Positions 34,000-42,531 of a stretch of 64,000 nucleotides of DNA are shown piece after piece. The stretch comes from Photobacterium lipolyticum (lineage in GTDB: Bacteria; Pseudomonadota; Gammaproteobacteria; Enterobacterales; Vibrionaceae). Under the pieces are notes generated by a model. It searched no databases and was not told where the DNA came from. It saw only the letters and a program-made list of their open reading frames with translations. The stretch lies in the NCBI RefSeq assembly GCF_003026475.1, contig NZ_PYMC01000006.1, positions 175,052 through 239,051 on the forward strand. Direction: 5' to 3'. Each line of letters begins with the position of its first letter. Position 1 is the stretch's first letter. The position numbers and the translations under genes were made by a program.

Positions 34000-34788
34000 A
34001 TGGATAGCAGCTACAGCGCACTGATTATTGATGATGAACCTTTATTACGCCGTCACCTAGATCTCTACCTTGCAGAGCTTTGGCCTACATTGGAGATTAA
34101 AGGTAAGGCGGGTAATGGTGCAGAAGCTCTAAAACAAGTCGAACAATATAATCCGGATCTTATTTTCTTGGATATCCGTATGCCAGAGATGGATGGCTTA
34201 ACGCTGGCAAAAAAGTTATCAAGCCGCTCTCCCTGCCCGTTAATTATTTTTACCACCGCCTACGATCAATACGCGATCGATGCTTTTGAACAGGAAGCAG
34301 TTGATTATTTACTTAAACCGATTGAAACCAAACGGCTGGAAATAGCATTAGATAGGGCCAAACGAAGGTTAAGTAACCGTACTATTAATCAAGAATGTGT
34401 GATGCCTTCGATGGATTTGCTGGCAGATCTGGTTAATCGCTTGCAAGTACAACAAGCCCCCCAGTCATTGGAGTGGATCAAAGCCAGCCGCCAAGACAGC
34501 ATTCATCTGTTATCGGTTTACGACATACATTACTTTCTGGCTGAAGATAAATATACCACTGTGGTGACCGCTGATGGTGAGTTTGTTATACGTACTTCAA
34601 TTAAAGAGTTAAATAACCAAATAGACAAGAAGGTTTTCTGGCAAATACACCGAGGCACGCTGGTGAACTCTGCGTGTATCGACAAAATCGAGCGTGATTT
34701 TACCGGAAGAATGTATGTTTACCTTAAAACTAAGGCGAAAAAACTGCCGGTAAGTCGTAACTTCCATCACCTATTCAAACAGATGTAA
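34000..34788 (+). CDS. LytTR-family response regulator
   Basis: 262 aa. Receiver domain with acidic pocket (IIDDEPLLRRHL), phosphoacceptor Asp58 in LIFLDIRMPEMDG and the conserved Lys in DYLLKPIE; C-terminal LytTR DNA-binding domain at about 160-262 (WIKASRQDSIHLL, HYFLAEDKYTTV, WQIHRGTLVN, FTGRMYVYL). Strong AAGGAG. Cognate of the kinase just upstream; probably regulates the transporter operon. Confidence 0.93.
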   Translation: MDSSYSALIIDDEPLLRRHLDLYLAELWPTLEIKGKAGNGAEALKQVEQYNPDLIFLDIRMPEMDGLTLAKKLSSRSPCPLIIFTTAYDQYAIDAFEQEAVDYLLKPIETKRLEIALDRAKRRLSNRTINQECVMPSMDLLADLVNRLQVQQAPQSLEWIKASRQDSIHLLSVYDIHYFLAEDKYTTVVTADGEFVIRTSIKELNNQIDKKVFWQIHRGTLVNSACIDKIERDFTGRMYVYLKTKAKKLPVSRNFHHLFKQM

Positions 34789-34882
34789 GTCTTTGTACTG
34801 AGAAGGTGAACGCCCAGAAGAGTGAGCATTCAATGCTAGTACTCTTTCACATAAATTATGAATAGTTGAAGCTCCTAAACAT

Positions 34883-34966
34883 GTTATCCCGGAATAGAGG
34901 AACGAGATATCCGGGATCCAGTTCTAACTGCGTGCTCTAAGTTTGTTCCTCACTTTACGGAATGAC
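34883..34966. repeat. Dispersed palindromic repeat, family A, copy 2 (inverted)
   Basis: 84-bp reverse-complement match of the element at 848-944, ends GTTATCCCG and CGGAATGAC. It lies between two convergent genes. Confidence 0.75.
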
Positions 34967-35009
34967 GAAGTTTGGTGTCTGAATTCGTCAAAACATTTGT
35001 GATGAAGTA

Positions 35010-35321
35010 CTAGTAGCGTTCGTCTAACTCCATCAGTTTTTTTAGAAAAGCCTGAACCTGGGCCTCATTATTATTATGTATATCTGCTGTGGTTTGATTG
35101 ATGGTGGTTTCTGGGTTGTCATTATCAGTATGGAAGTGGTACGTATTGTGAAAGTTGATATCCAGGCTGACATTGTCGTCTGCCAGACTCACACTGTAAC
35201 CATCCAGACTCTCGGTGCAGGTGATATCTTCTAGCTTACATTGGTTGTCCTTACGCTGGCCCTGCGTTTTTACTTTTTCATACACACTTAGCAGGGTACG
35301 AACATCAACACTGTTTTTCAT
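35010..35321 (-). CDS. Hypothetical protein, possibly DUF3081
   Basis: 103 aa from ATG 35321, with GGGGG about 7 bases upstream. Begins MKNSVDVRTLLSVYEKVKTQG, then a beta-rich LDGYSVSLADDNVSLDINFHNTYHFH and a C-terminal helix QAFLKKLMELDERY. The overall look recalls the small gamma-proteobacterial DUF3081 family, but I cannot confirm this. An Asn/Thr-rich insert (about 72-88) looks like a low-complexity linker. No membrane segment or signal peptide. Confidence 0.6.
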   Translation of the reverse strand: MKNSVDVRTLLSVYEKVKTQGQRKDNQCKLEDITCTESLDGYSVSLADDNVSLDINFHNTYHFHTDNDNPETTINQTTADIHNNNEAQVQAFLKKLMELDERY

Positions 35322-35567
35322 AATTACCCCCAAATTCAGGTTGATAATGTAGATGAAGACGTAAATTCCTTCTATTTATTATATAAATCTAGGCCGTCAT
35401 TGTGAGGATGCAAGAGCGGTTAGGATTATATTAATCTGGATCACTATTTTGTCTATCCCTCTAAATGCAGGTGTGGGATGCCAGTAAAAAGAGGACGGTT
35501 TCATCGTGACGTTTTGAATCGGAAATGATAATTTGAAGTGATTAACAGTAAAAACGGATTTTATCTG

Positions 35568-36749
35568 ATGTTTAAGCAGCTTACACAGGCACAACTCGAT
35601 CCTATTTTGTCTCTTTCAATCGCCTACCGTGAAGATCGCCGGGCAGACAAAATGGATTTGGGGATTGGTGTATACCGGAACAGTCAAGGTGAAACACCTA
35701 TCATGCAGGCAGTTCAGCAAGCGCAACAATACTTACTTGCTACGCAAACAACCAAGGCTTATGTCGGTCTGGCGGGTAATGAAGTATTTAATCAGTCGAT
35801 GATGAATTTATTGCTATCAGGCACGTCTGCACATAGCCGAGCGGCCGCAGTCCAAACGCCCGGCGCAAGTGGCGCGCTTCGTATGTTGGCGGATTTAATG
35901 TGCCTTGCCCAGCCAGATACCACGGTATGGTTAACAAATCCCAGTTATGTCAATCATAAACCTGTCATGGAAGCTGCTGGGCTGACTGTGAAATATTATC
36001 CATATTTTGATTATGCGACCAAGCAAGTGAACAGTGATGCCATGTTGGCAGAGCTGGCAAAAGCCGGGCCAAAAGATGTGGTATTGCTACACGGTTGCTG
36101 CCATAACCCAACCGGTGCCGACATTTCTTTTGCTGACTGGCAAGCGGTAACAGCACTCGCGAATAAAAATGGTTTCCTTCCATTTGTCGATATCGCTTAT
36201 CAAGGTTTCGGTGATGGTTTAGAGCAAGATGCCGCTGGCCTGAAATATATGGCGGATAATATCGAAGAGATGATTGTCGCGACCTCTTGTTCAAAGAATT
36301 TTGGTTTGTATCGTGAACGTACCGGTGCTGCGATTGTTATCAGTGATAGCTTGCAGGAAGCACAAAAGGCGAAAGGGCGGATTCTGCAGTTAGCGCGTTC
36401 TACCTATACGATGCCGCCAGATCACGGTGCTGCAGTTGTTGCGACGATTCTGACCGATGATGATTTAACGGCTGTCTGGAAACAAGAGTTGGTTGAAATG
36501 CATGGTCGATTGTTGAGCTTACGTGCTGGCCTGACGAAGGCCATTCGTGCTCAGGGATCTGATTCATTTGATTTTATCGAGAAACACAAAGGTATGTTTT
36601 CAGTTACAGGGTTAAGCCCTGAGCAAATCGAACGCCTGCGTAAAGAATTCGCGATTTATGCGGTTGGTGACGGTCGTGTAAATATTGCCGGTCTTCAAGA
36701 ACAGCAAATTGATTACTTGGCAAATGCGCTATTAACCGTGTCACAGTAA
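35568..36749 (+). CDS. Aromatic/aspartate aminotransferase
   Basis: 393-aa class I PLP aminotransferase (AspC/TyrB subgroup Ia). It begins MFKQLTQAQLDPILSLSIAYREDRR, has the N-terminal LGIGVYRNSQGETPIM, the cofactor loop LLHGCCHNPTGADIS, VDIAYQGFGDGLEQD and the PLP Lys in TSCSKNFGLYRERTGA. An Arg for the distal carboxylate lies near the C-terminus (GDGRVNIAG). Start at ATG 35568; the in-frame 35538 codon adds ten non-family residues. I cannot choose between aspartate and tyrosine specificity, so no symbol is given. Followed by a GC-rich hairpin. Confidence 0.92.
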   Translation: MFKQLTQAQLDPILSLSIAYREDRRADKMDLGIGVYRNSQGETPIMQAVQQAQQYLLATQTTKAYVGLAGNEVFNQSMMNLLLSGTSAHSRAAAVQTPGASGALRMLADLMCLAQPDTTVWLTNPSYVNHKPVMEAAGLTVKYYPYFDYATKQVNSDAMLAELAKAGPKDVVLLHGCCHNPTGADISFADWQAVTALANKNGFLPFVDIAYQGFGDGLEQDAAGLKYMADNIEEMIVATSCSKNFGLYRERTGAAIVISDSLQEAQKAKGRILQLARSTYTMPPDHGAAVVATILTDDDLTAVWKQELVEMHGRLLSLRAGLTKAIRAQGSDSFDFIEKHKGMFSVTGLSPEQIERLRKEFAIYAVGDGRVNIAGLQEQQIDYLANALLTVSQ

Positions 36750-36779
36750 ATAGTATTTAGCTGTTGGATTCATCTGGAG

Positions 36780-36805
36780 TGGGGGGTATTTACCCCCCCA
36801 TTTCT
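36780..36805. terminator. G/C-only hairpin between aminotransferase and GNAT-like gene
   Basis: GGGGGGTA / TACCCCCC around a very short loop, followed by CATTTC. Likely a bidirectional transcription end for the two convergent genes, though the U-tract is short. Confidence 0.5.
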
Positions 36806-36847
36806 GGCAGCAATATCCCCCTTTGTCAAAAGAAGGTATCGCTTTAA

Positions 36848-37402
36848 TTATTTAGTTAAAACAAGAATGTCGTGGTCTTCTTTTGCTTTGTTGAGAAGGT
36901 AGTTTTCCATTTCTTGCTGTAGCGTTTGTTGGTTGGCGAGTGGCAATGCGTGAACATCTGCAATGAGCGCGCAGCTTCCCTTATCTGACTGGTGATGATA
37001 AATCATACCGCAGGCGGCAGGCTTTCCTTTATAAAAGCCAACGTAGAGCTGAGCCGGTGCATCTTGTTCAAACATAATTTGAGTTAAATATTCAATGAGC
37101 GCATCTTTGTCGGCTTCGTTTGCCCATTGGCTGGCAAGTACTAATGAATACCTGATGGTCAGCGGGTGACAATCGACAGGATAGAAAGAAAGAGAAGATG
37201 TAGCACAATCTGGAATAGAGGATATCAGTTGAGATGAAAGCTGCAGTTGTTTTGCTTGATACAAGGCCAATCCCTTTTCGCTGAGTGGTGTCGGAAATTC
37301 AGCGTCGGTGACGTGGCTTGCCATCCAGGCATTTTTTAATTGGTTGAGCTGTTCAATCATTAACTGCATATCATCTATTCTTTTGTTTGAGCCCCATACC
37401 AT
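36848..37402 (-). CDS. GNAT-like hypothetical protein
   Basis: Up to 184 aa; internal ATG 37369 (MQLMIEQLNQL) could be the true start, giving 173 aa. The C-terminal half YVGFYKGKPAACGMIYHH, ALIADVHALPLA and ENYLLNKAKEDHD resembles the core of GNAT acetyltransferases (strands 4-5), although the acetyl-CoA loop is not clear. The N-terminal half is unlike anything I recognise. Convergent with the aminotransferase gene. Function unknown. Confidence 0.55.
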   Translation of the reverse strand: MVWGSNKRIDDMQLMIEQLNQLKNAWMASHVTDAEFPTPLSEKGLALYQAKQLQLSSQLISSIPDCATSSLSFYPVDCHPLTIRYSLVLASQWANEADKDALIEYLTQIMFEQDAPAQLYVGFYKGKPAACGMIYHHQSDKGSCALIADVHALPLANQQTLQQEMENYLLNKAKEDHDILVLTK

Positions 37403-37550
37403 ACCGGAAAATAATGCGATAAGGTATGGGGTAGGTGCTAAAAGCTTAATTAATGGCTAATTATAACCTTCTGGTTACTGACACGATGTCTTTCACCATA
37501 AATCCCTTCTTCACTTCGCTTACCACAACTGATGATTATTGTGATTTCAG

Positions 37551-37569
37551 CTTGCTTACGTAAGCCAAG
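37551..37569. promoter_or_regulatory. Palindrome upstream of second kinase gene
   Basis: GCTTACGTAAGC, a perfect 12-bp palindrome, flanked by CTT and AAG. It lies in the 404-bp gap 37403-37806, which otherwise shows only an AT-rich promoter-like region and no convincing gene. Confidence 0.35.
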
Positions 37570-37806
37570 TGAAAGTTTAGTATGTTTGGAGTCTAAGCCT
37601 TCCATCGGGTCGGGCACTTGTCATAACCTTCAGCTCGAATTTCCGTCATAAAGGATTGTACGATAATAGCGAGTTTACGCATTTAGCATCATAAAACGGA
37701 ATGAAAAGCAGTGAGTTCATGCATGCGCAGGCGTGATCGGTTGCATATTGTTATCACCTTTAGTATATCTCCTCATCAGATATAAAACAGATAATGGATG
37801 TAAGTC

Positions 37807-38835
37807 GTGAATACTAATAGGGCAAATCAGGTAGTAAGGGATGTAGTTATAAGCATTTTATTTTGCTTTGGTATTGCCTGTATTGTCAATGTGATTAAAG
37901 GGGGGACATTTAGCCTGCAGTTAATTATTTCATTTGGATATGGCGGTATTGGTTATGCACTTTTATTTTTCATTCAAGCTAAGCGTTTGTATTGGACGAC
38001 CTTAATTGGTTTTTTGGTTGTGGTTGGCGGAACCTTAGTCTTCGGAACATTAAATGCTTGGCTCTGGTCTGGAGGGTTTGCCACTCATATTGATTATAAA
38101 AATTTTTTTTCTACTGTTGGTTTTGCTGTTTTATTCTCGTCGATTATTTATTATTTTTTCTATAATCGAGAAAAGGCGCTGTTGATTGAAAATGAGTTAA
38201 AGCAAATTAAACTTACACAGGCAGAGCAGGAGCGGGCATTAGTCGTCAGTCAGCTGCAAGTCTTACAAAGTCAGATTGAACCGCATTTTCTTTTTAATAC
38301 TCTTGCCAATTTACAAGTCCTTATTGACACCGATCCCAGAAAAGCAAAAAAATTGCTAGAAAGACTTACAGAGTTATTACGAATTAGTTTAAAGAAGAGT
38401 CGTCGGCAGTGGATCATGCTTGCTGATGAAATTGACTTACTCGATGCTTACTTAGGGATTCAATCGATGCGTTTAGGTGACAGACTCAATTATCGGTTTG
38501 TTATCAATGATGACGTGGATATGCAATGGGATATCCCCCCCCATATGATTCAGCCACTGGTAGAAAATGCAATTTACCATGGCATTGAGCCCAGTGAAGA
38601 CGGTGGTGAAATTGAAGTGTGTCTTTGTTGTGAAAATAACAAGCTGATTGTTGAAGTTAAAGACAACGGTGTAGGGTTTAATTATCCGTCGATGCATCTC
38701 GGGCATGGTGTTAGTTTAGATAATATTCGCCAGCGCCTGAAAGGGCTCTATGGTGAGCAAGCTAGATTATTCATCTCTGCCCATGAAAGTGGAGGGGTTA
38801 CAGCTAAAATGGAGCTATTGCCTGGAGGGCATTAA
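37807..38835 (+). CDS. LytS/YehU-type sensor histidine kinase, second copy
   Basis: 342 aa, paralogue of the kinase at 32887. Four TM segments in residues about 10-120, a linker ([19 protein letters not shown]), phosphoacceptor His160 in [16 protein letters not shown] and ATPase motifs [24 protein letters not shown] and [11 protein letters not shown]. The stretch [19 protein letters not shown] matches its paralogue almost residue for residue, while the sensor part differs. Starts with GTG at 37807. Two bp before its regulator gene. Confidence 0.92.
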   Translation: MNTNRANQVVRDVVISILFCFGIACIVNVIKGGTFSLQLIISFGYGGIGYALLFFIQAKRLYWTTLIGFLVVVGGTLVFGTLNAWLWSGGFATHIDYKNFFSTVGFAVLFSSIIYYFFYNREKALLIENELKQIKLTQAEQERALVVSQLQVLQSQIEPHFLFNTLANLQVLIDTDPRKAKKLLERLTELLRISLKKSRRQWIMLADEIDLLDAYLGIQSMRLGDRLNYRFVINDDVDMQWDIPPHMIQPLVENAIYHGIEPSEDGGEIEVCLCCENNKLIVEVKDNGVGFNYPSMHLGHGVSLDNIRQRLKGLYGEQARLFISAHESGGVTAKMELLPGGH

Positions 38836-38837
38836 AC

Positions 38838-39632
38838 ATGAGGGAAAGGTTATCTGCTACTGCTGTTATCGCAGATGATGAGCCGCTTCTGCGTTATCAT
38901 TTAAACCAAACACTTGCAGAGGTATGGCCGCAACTCGAAGTTGTCGCAAGTGATCAAGACGGTAAATCAGTTTTAGCAAGTATCAAGCAATATCAACCCG
39001 ATATTGCTTTTCTTGATATTAGAATGCCAGGGCTTGACGGAATTTCAGTCGCTAAAGCGTTGAAGTCGATCGATAAGGTACCATTGATCGTTTTTGTTAC
39101 TGCGTATGACGAATATGCGATAAAGGCATTTGATGAGCAGGCAATAGATTATTTACTTAAGCCATTTAACGAAACTCGCTTGTTGCAAACCTGCGAGCGT
39201 ATTCAGCATTATTTAAAAAATCGTTATTCTGAGACACAAGAAGGGAATAAATTGTCAATTGATGTATTAAAGAGTTTAGTTGCCACAATTAAGAGTCCGG
39301 CCAATCAGTACTTACGTTGGATAAAGGCCAGTAAAGGTGATGATATTTGTTTGATATCAGTTGATGAAGTGAATTATCTGCATGCGGAAGCTAAATATGT
39401 CAGCGTTTATACCCATGATGATGAGTATCTTATTCGTACCCCGCTAAAAGAGCTCATTAAGCAGCTTGACCCGGATGTTTTCTGGCAAATACACCGTTCT
39501 ACGATTGTGCGGGTTGATGCAATAGAAAAAGTAAAACGGGATTTTACAGGGCGGATGGTTGTTTATTTACAAGATACGGGTGAAAAACTGACGGTTAGCC
39601 GTAATGCACAAGGATTATTCAAGCAAATGTGA
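38838..39632 (+). CDS. LytTR-family response regulator, second copy
   Basis: 264 aa, paralogue of the regulator at 34000. Receiver with [11 protein letters not shown], Asp60 in [13 protein letters not shown] and [12 protein letters not shown]; LytTR domain with [41 protein letters not shown] and [10 protein letters not shown], very like the first copy, so the two may bind related sites. Expected to control the ABC genes that follow. Confidence 0.93.
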   Translation: MRERLSATAVIADDEPLLRYHLNQTLAEVWPQLEVVASDQDGKSVLASIKQYQPDIAFLDIRMPGLDGISVAKALKSIDKVPLIVFVTAYDEYAIKAFDEQAIDYLLKPFNETRLLQTCERIQHYLKNRYSETQEGNKLSIDVLKSLVATIKSPANQYLRWIKASKGDDICLISVDEVNYLHAEAKYVSVYTHDDEYLIRTPLKELIKQLDPDVFWQIHRSTIVRVDAIEKVKRDFTGRMVVYLQDTGEKLTVSRNAQGLFKQM

Positions 39633-39841
39633 TTAGATATCATCGGCTTCCAGCGCTTTATCCGGCTATTTTCCACTTATCCTTGCTATGCACCATTTAT
39701 CTCATTGTTCAATAATTCCTCTCCGATAGCATTAGTCTAAAGCTACATTAATGAGGAAGCTAAAGAATAAGGTACGAACCATTACGAATACTTCCCCATA
39801 TAGACACTATAAAAATAAATAATGTTAGTTGGCAAAAAAAA

Positions 39842-39900
39842 CTTGGTATCTTGGCTCGCATCTATGGTTTTGAAGCCATAGGAGCCTCGTTATCAAGGAG
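39842..39900 (+). promoter_or_regulatory. Stem-loop leader reaching into a ribosome binding site
   Basis: Stacked stems GGCTC (39853-39857)/GAGCC (39882-39886) and CTATGG (39862-39867)/CCATAG (39876-39881), with CTTG (39842-39845) able to pair with CAAG (39894-39897), which overlaps the AAGGAGG of the ABC gene at 39906. Could modulate its translation. Confidence 0.45.
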
Positions 39901-39905
39901 GTTAT

Positions 39906-40628
39906 ATGATTGAGTTTCAGAGGATCAAGAAAACATACATATTTGATGGCCACATTTATAACGCACTGCAGGGGGTCGATGGAAAAATTGCCTCAGGAGA
40001 AATGGTTGCACTCTATGGACCTTCAGGTTCAGGAAAGAGTTCATTACTTAATGTGTGTAGTTTACTGGATGAAAATTATCAGGGTCGAGTCATTATTGGC
40101 GGTGAGCCTATAATCAAAACATCGGCATTTTCTGTCGGTGTTCGTCGTAAACAAATGGGGTTCATTTTTCCTAAATTTAATTTGGTTTCGGTACAGACAG
40201 TTTTTGAGAATATCGAGTTTCCATTGATACTTAATCGCATCTCTAAAGTAGAACGTACTCAACGGGTATTAGAAATGATCGATAAGGTGGGGTTGAATGA
40301 GTTTGTTCATTTCAAGCCTGAAAAATTAACGGGAAAACAAAAGCAGTGTGTTGCGATAGCAAGGGCGTTTATCCACAATCCGGTAGCAGTGATTGCTGAT
40401 GAGCCTACTGCTAGCCTCGATAATGATTCGACCGCTGAAGTCATAGCACTTATGCTCAAGTTGGGTCATGAGCTGGACACTGCGATTCTAGTAGCAACCA
40501 GTGACGCTTCAATTGCAAAAATGTGTCATCGAACAATTCATATGCTGGATGGCTGTATTGTCGAGCATGTTCCCGCTGTTCTTTTTAAATACCGGAAAAC
40601 GGCGGAGGCACTCCCGTGGGGAGTCTGA
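39906..40628 (+). CDS. Degenerate ABC ATPase, paralogue of the 29005 protein
   Basis: 240 aa, aligning without gaps at the motifs to the ATPase at 29005. Walker A GPSGSGKSS (38-46) and Walker B Glu166 (VIADEPTASLD) are kept, but Q-loop Gln89 is Pro (FIFPKFN), the signature LSGGQ is LTGKQ (141-145), and H-loop His199 is Ser (VATSD). ATP binding may remain while hydrolysis or coupling is probably lost or altered. The frame is intact, with a strong ribosome site, so it is not simply a dead gene. It overlaps the mini-permease start by 13 bp, as the intact paralogue does. Confidence 0.88.
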   Translation: MIEFQRIKKTYIFDGHIYNALQGVDGKIASGEMVALYGPSGSGKSSLLNVCSLLDENYQGRVIIGGEPIIKTSAFSVGVRRKQMGFIFPKFNLVSVQTVFENIEFPLILNRISKVERTQRVLEMIDKVGLNEFVHFKPEKLTGKQKQCVAIARAFIHNPVAVIADEPTASLDNDSTAEVIALMLKLGHELDTAILVATSDASIAKMCHRTIHMLDGCIVEHVPAVLFKYRKTAEALPWGV

Positions 40629-41248
40629 TCTTTTTACTGCAGTTGGCCAAAAAGCACATAATGCATAATGCTGGGCAGTCTCTGACTACTGTGTCAATTA
40701 TTGCAATCTCAGGGTTTCTACTTCTGGTTTTAGGAGGCTACGGGCTGAATGCACTGGATGAAGTAGGAGAATCGACCGCTTGGGACAAAGGTCGTCATCT
40801 GGATTTTCTCGAATATAACGTTTTTTTAGTTATAAGTAATTTAGTTATCATAATTACAGTAACAATGTATGTTCTACTGCAATATATCATGATCAAGAAT
40901 ATTGCCAGACGGCAAAGAGAAATAGAACTGTTCATTATTTTAGGGGCTTCACCCCTAGAGATTATTGGTGGGTTTCTTTGTGAAGTAAGCCTGATTGTTA
41001 TAGGGGGCTTGTTACTGGGAGGAGGGGCAGCGTTATGGTGTAGTGCTATCTATCTTGACGTATTCGTTCTGCTTTCTCAACTGCTTGAGTCTCATTACCT
41101 CGTTACTGTTGATATATCATATTCTTTGTTGCTGGTATTAAGTGTTTCAATTTCGATTACCAGTATTTCAATTCTGGCGGCATTAATAGCAGTAAAAATG
41201 GGAGTTAAAAAATCACGGTCAATAGCTCTGAATTGTCAACGACTATAA
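40616..41248 (+). CDS. Miniature FtsX-type permease lacking the periplasmic domain
   Basis: 210 aa against 405 for the paralogue at 29688. TM1 is at about 18-42 (SLTTVSIIAISGFLLLVLGG); after only about 25 residues TM2 follows (VFLVISNLVIIITVTMYVLLQ), then the FtsX-type loop IARRQREIELFIILGASPLEII and two more TMs. The whole MacB-type periplasmic domain is missing. Together with the altered ATPase this suggests a repurposed sensor or regulatory partner, as in peptide-sensing BceAB-like units, rather than a pump. Inference only. Confidence 0.75.
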   Translation: MGSLIFLLQLAKKHIMHNAGQSLTTVSIIAISGFLLLVLGGYGLNALDEVGESTAWDKGRHLDFLEYNVFLVISNLVIIITVTMYVLLQYIMIKNIARRQREIELFIILGASPLEIIGGFLCEVSLIVIGGLLLGGGAALWCSAIYLDVFVLLSQLLESHYLVTVDISYSLLLVLSVSISITSISILAALIAVKMGVKKSRSIALNCQRL

Positions 41249-41442
41249 AAGGCCGACAAACGTATGTTGTTATATTAAGCATCATTAGTTTTCTCCCAAT
41301 TGATACCACAGAATGTTATGTGTCAAAAAACGATGAAGGCAAAAAAGAGAGATCGCTCGCTATTTTAATAAAATCTGTGTTGATGTCATTTTTATAGACT
41401 ATTTGTTGGTGAAGCCTAACATACATTTTAAGGGAGCGTTAA

Positions 41443-42144
41443 ATGGGTGTCGATTTAAAGACAGATTCACAACTTGTACAGTTTCCATTATCTCTTGATC
41501 CGCAATTGTATCTGGATCATATCCAAACCTGGGTCGGGGCCGGAAAAACATTAGAAATGTTATCTACTACTCAATTACAGCAAGCGATTAGTGGCAGTTA
41601 TAAGCATGCTTTAATCGCATTTGAAGAGGTTGATCGTGTTATACGTTTGAGCTATCGACAAAAAAACAATGATCATGAAGGCAGTGAACTGGTCTTTCCA
41701 TTTGATGTCATCAATCGGACAAATAATACGCTTTTTGATACCTGGCGAGTCATGATGGGGATTGGTACAAAAGCTGAGGAAGATCTTGTAGAACGTTTAG
41801 ATGCCGAGATACAAAAACAGCATGCTAATGATGCTTTTTATTCAGATAAAATTGCAGCGTTAGAAGCAGCAGCGAGAGAGAATGAGAAACGATTGGCGAT
41901 CCAAAATTCAGTATGTGATAAGGCCATTAAAGAGAAGCAAGCAGCGCAACGAAGTGTGCGGAAGCAAAAAGCGGATTTAGATAAAAAGACTAAAAAAACA
42001 GCCCTACTTGTTAGTGAGCTTGAACAGCAAAAAAAGCAGGTTGAATTGTTACAGGTGCAGCAAGAGGAATTAATAGCCGAGAAAGACGGTTTACATCAGC
42101 ATGTGGAAGTGTTGCAACAACAGTTAAAGCAGTTATCGAATTAA
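41443..42144 (+). CDS. Coiled-coil protein of unknown function
   Basis: 233 aa, cytoplasmic, no signal peptide or TM. Residues 1-105 form a globular region (DPQLYLDHIQTWVGAGKTLEM, HALIAFEEVDRVIRLSYRQK); residues about 110-232 are one long Lys/Glu/Gln-rich coiled coil ending in LHQHVEVLQQQLKQL. The hydrophobic heptads are regular. Begins after AGGGAG. Downstream of the degenerate ABC unit but separated by 194 bp; a functional link is only a guess. Ends in a strong terminator. Confidence 0.7.
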   Translation: MGVDLKTDSQLVQFPLSLDPQLYLDHIQTWVGAGKTLEMLSTTQLQQAISGSYKHALIAFEEVDRVIRLSYRQKNNDHEGSELVFPFDVINRTNNTLFDTWRVMMGIGTKAEEDLVERLDAEIQKQHANDAFYSDKIAALEAAARENEKRLAIQNSVCDKAIKEKQAAQRSVRKQKADLDKKTKKTALLVSELEQQKKQVELLQVQQEELIAEKDGLHQHVEVLQQQLKQLSN

Positions 42145-42174
42145 TTAAAACAATAATTTTTTCTATCCTTTTTA

Positions 42175-42209
42175 AAAGCGCCTTGCTCACAGGGCGCTTT
42201 CTTTTTTTA
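42175..42209 (+). terminator. Intrinsic terminator after coiled-coil gene
   Basis: AAAGCGCC / GGCGCTTT with a 10-nt loop, followed by CTTTTTTT. Confidence 0.9.
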
Positions 42210-42220
42210 GCCATATTCCA

Positions 42221-42309
42221 AATCGAACCGCTATTCGCTCATATGGCAGTCTTGCCTAAAAGCCACTGAATTCTCGCTGAACACTGCATCTTGAAGTGGT
42301 TTGGTATAT
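42221..42309. repeat. Repeat family B, inverted left-end relic
   Basis: Reverse complement of the left third of the element at 52558-52822; blocks such as TCTCGCTGAACACTGCATCTT and GGTTTGGTATA are shared. Lies downstream of a terminator and about 220 bp before the SgrR-type gene. Confidence 0.7.
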
Positions 42310-42380
42310 GCCTTGGTTAGCTGGAAAAGAAAGAAGGCCAGGTGCTATGAACTGGCCTGCAAGTGATGTCACTCAGAAGC

Positions 42381-42404
42381 AATCACTTTTGGGGGAAAGT
42401 GATT
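42381..42404. promoter_or_regulatory. Perfect hairpin upstream of the SgrR-type gene
   Basis: AATCACTTT / AAAGTGATT, 9 bp, loop TGGGGG. Possibly an operator or a leader structure. A weaker GGCCAG/CTGGCC pair lies just upstream (about 42339-42357). Confidence 0.4.
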
Positions 42405-42438
42405 ATAAGCTAACTTGGCGACCATCGGTTGACGTTTT

Positions 42439-42467
42439 CTCATGGAAAATTTGTTTTTCCATATGAG
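42439..42467. promoter_or_regulatory. Inverted repeat at the promoter of the SgrR-type gene
   Basis: CTCATGGAAAA and TTTTCCATATGAG around a short AT spacer, 65 bp before the start. Candidate autoregulatory site. Confidence 0.4.
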
Positions 42468-42531
42468 TCTATTTTTAAGTTAAAATAGGAAAATAAAAAC
42501 AGAACAAATGAATTAATAAGGTTCCCCTTTT

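Noticed and set aside
37530..37660. Short ORF (about 39 codons, MIIVISACLRKPSES) in the 404-bp gap
   Set aside because: No ribosome site and no composition bias; it overlaps a palindrome that looks regulatory.
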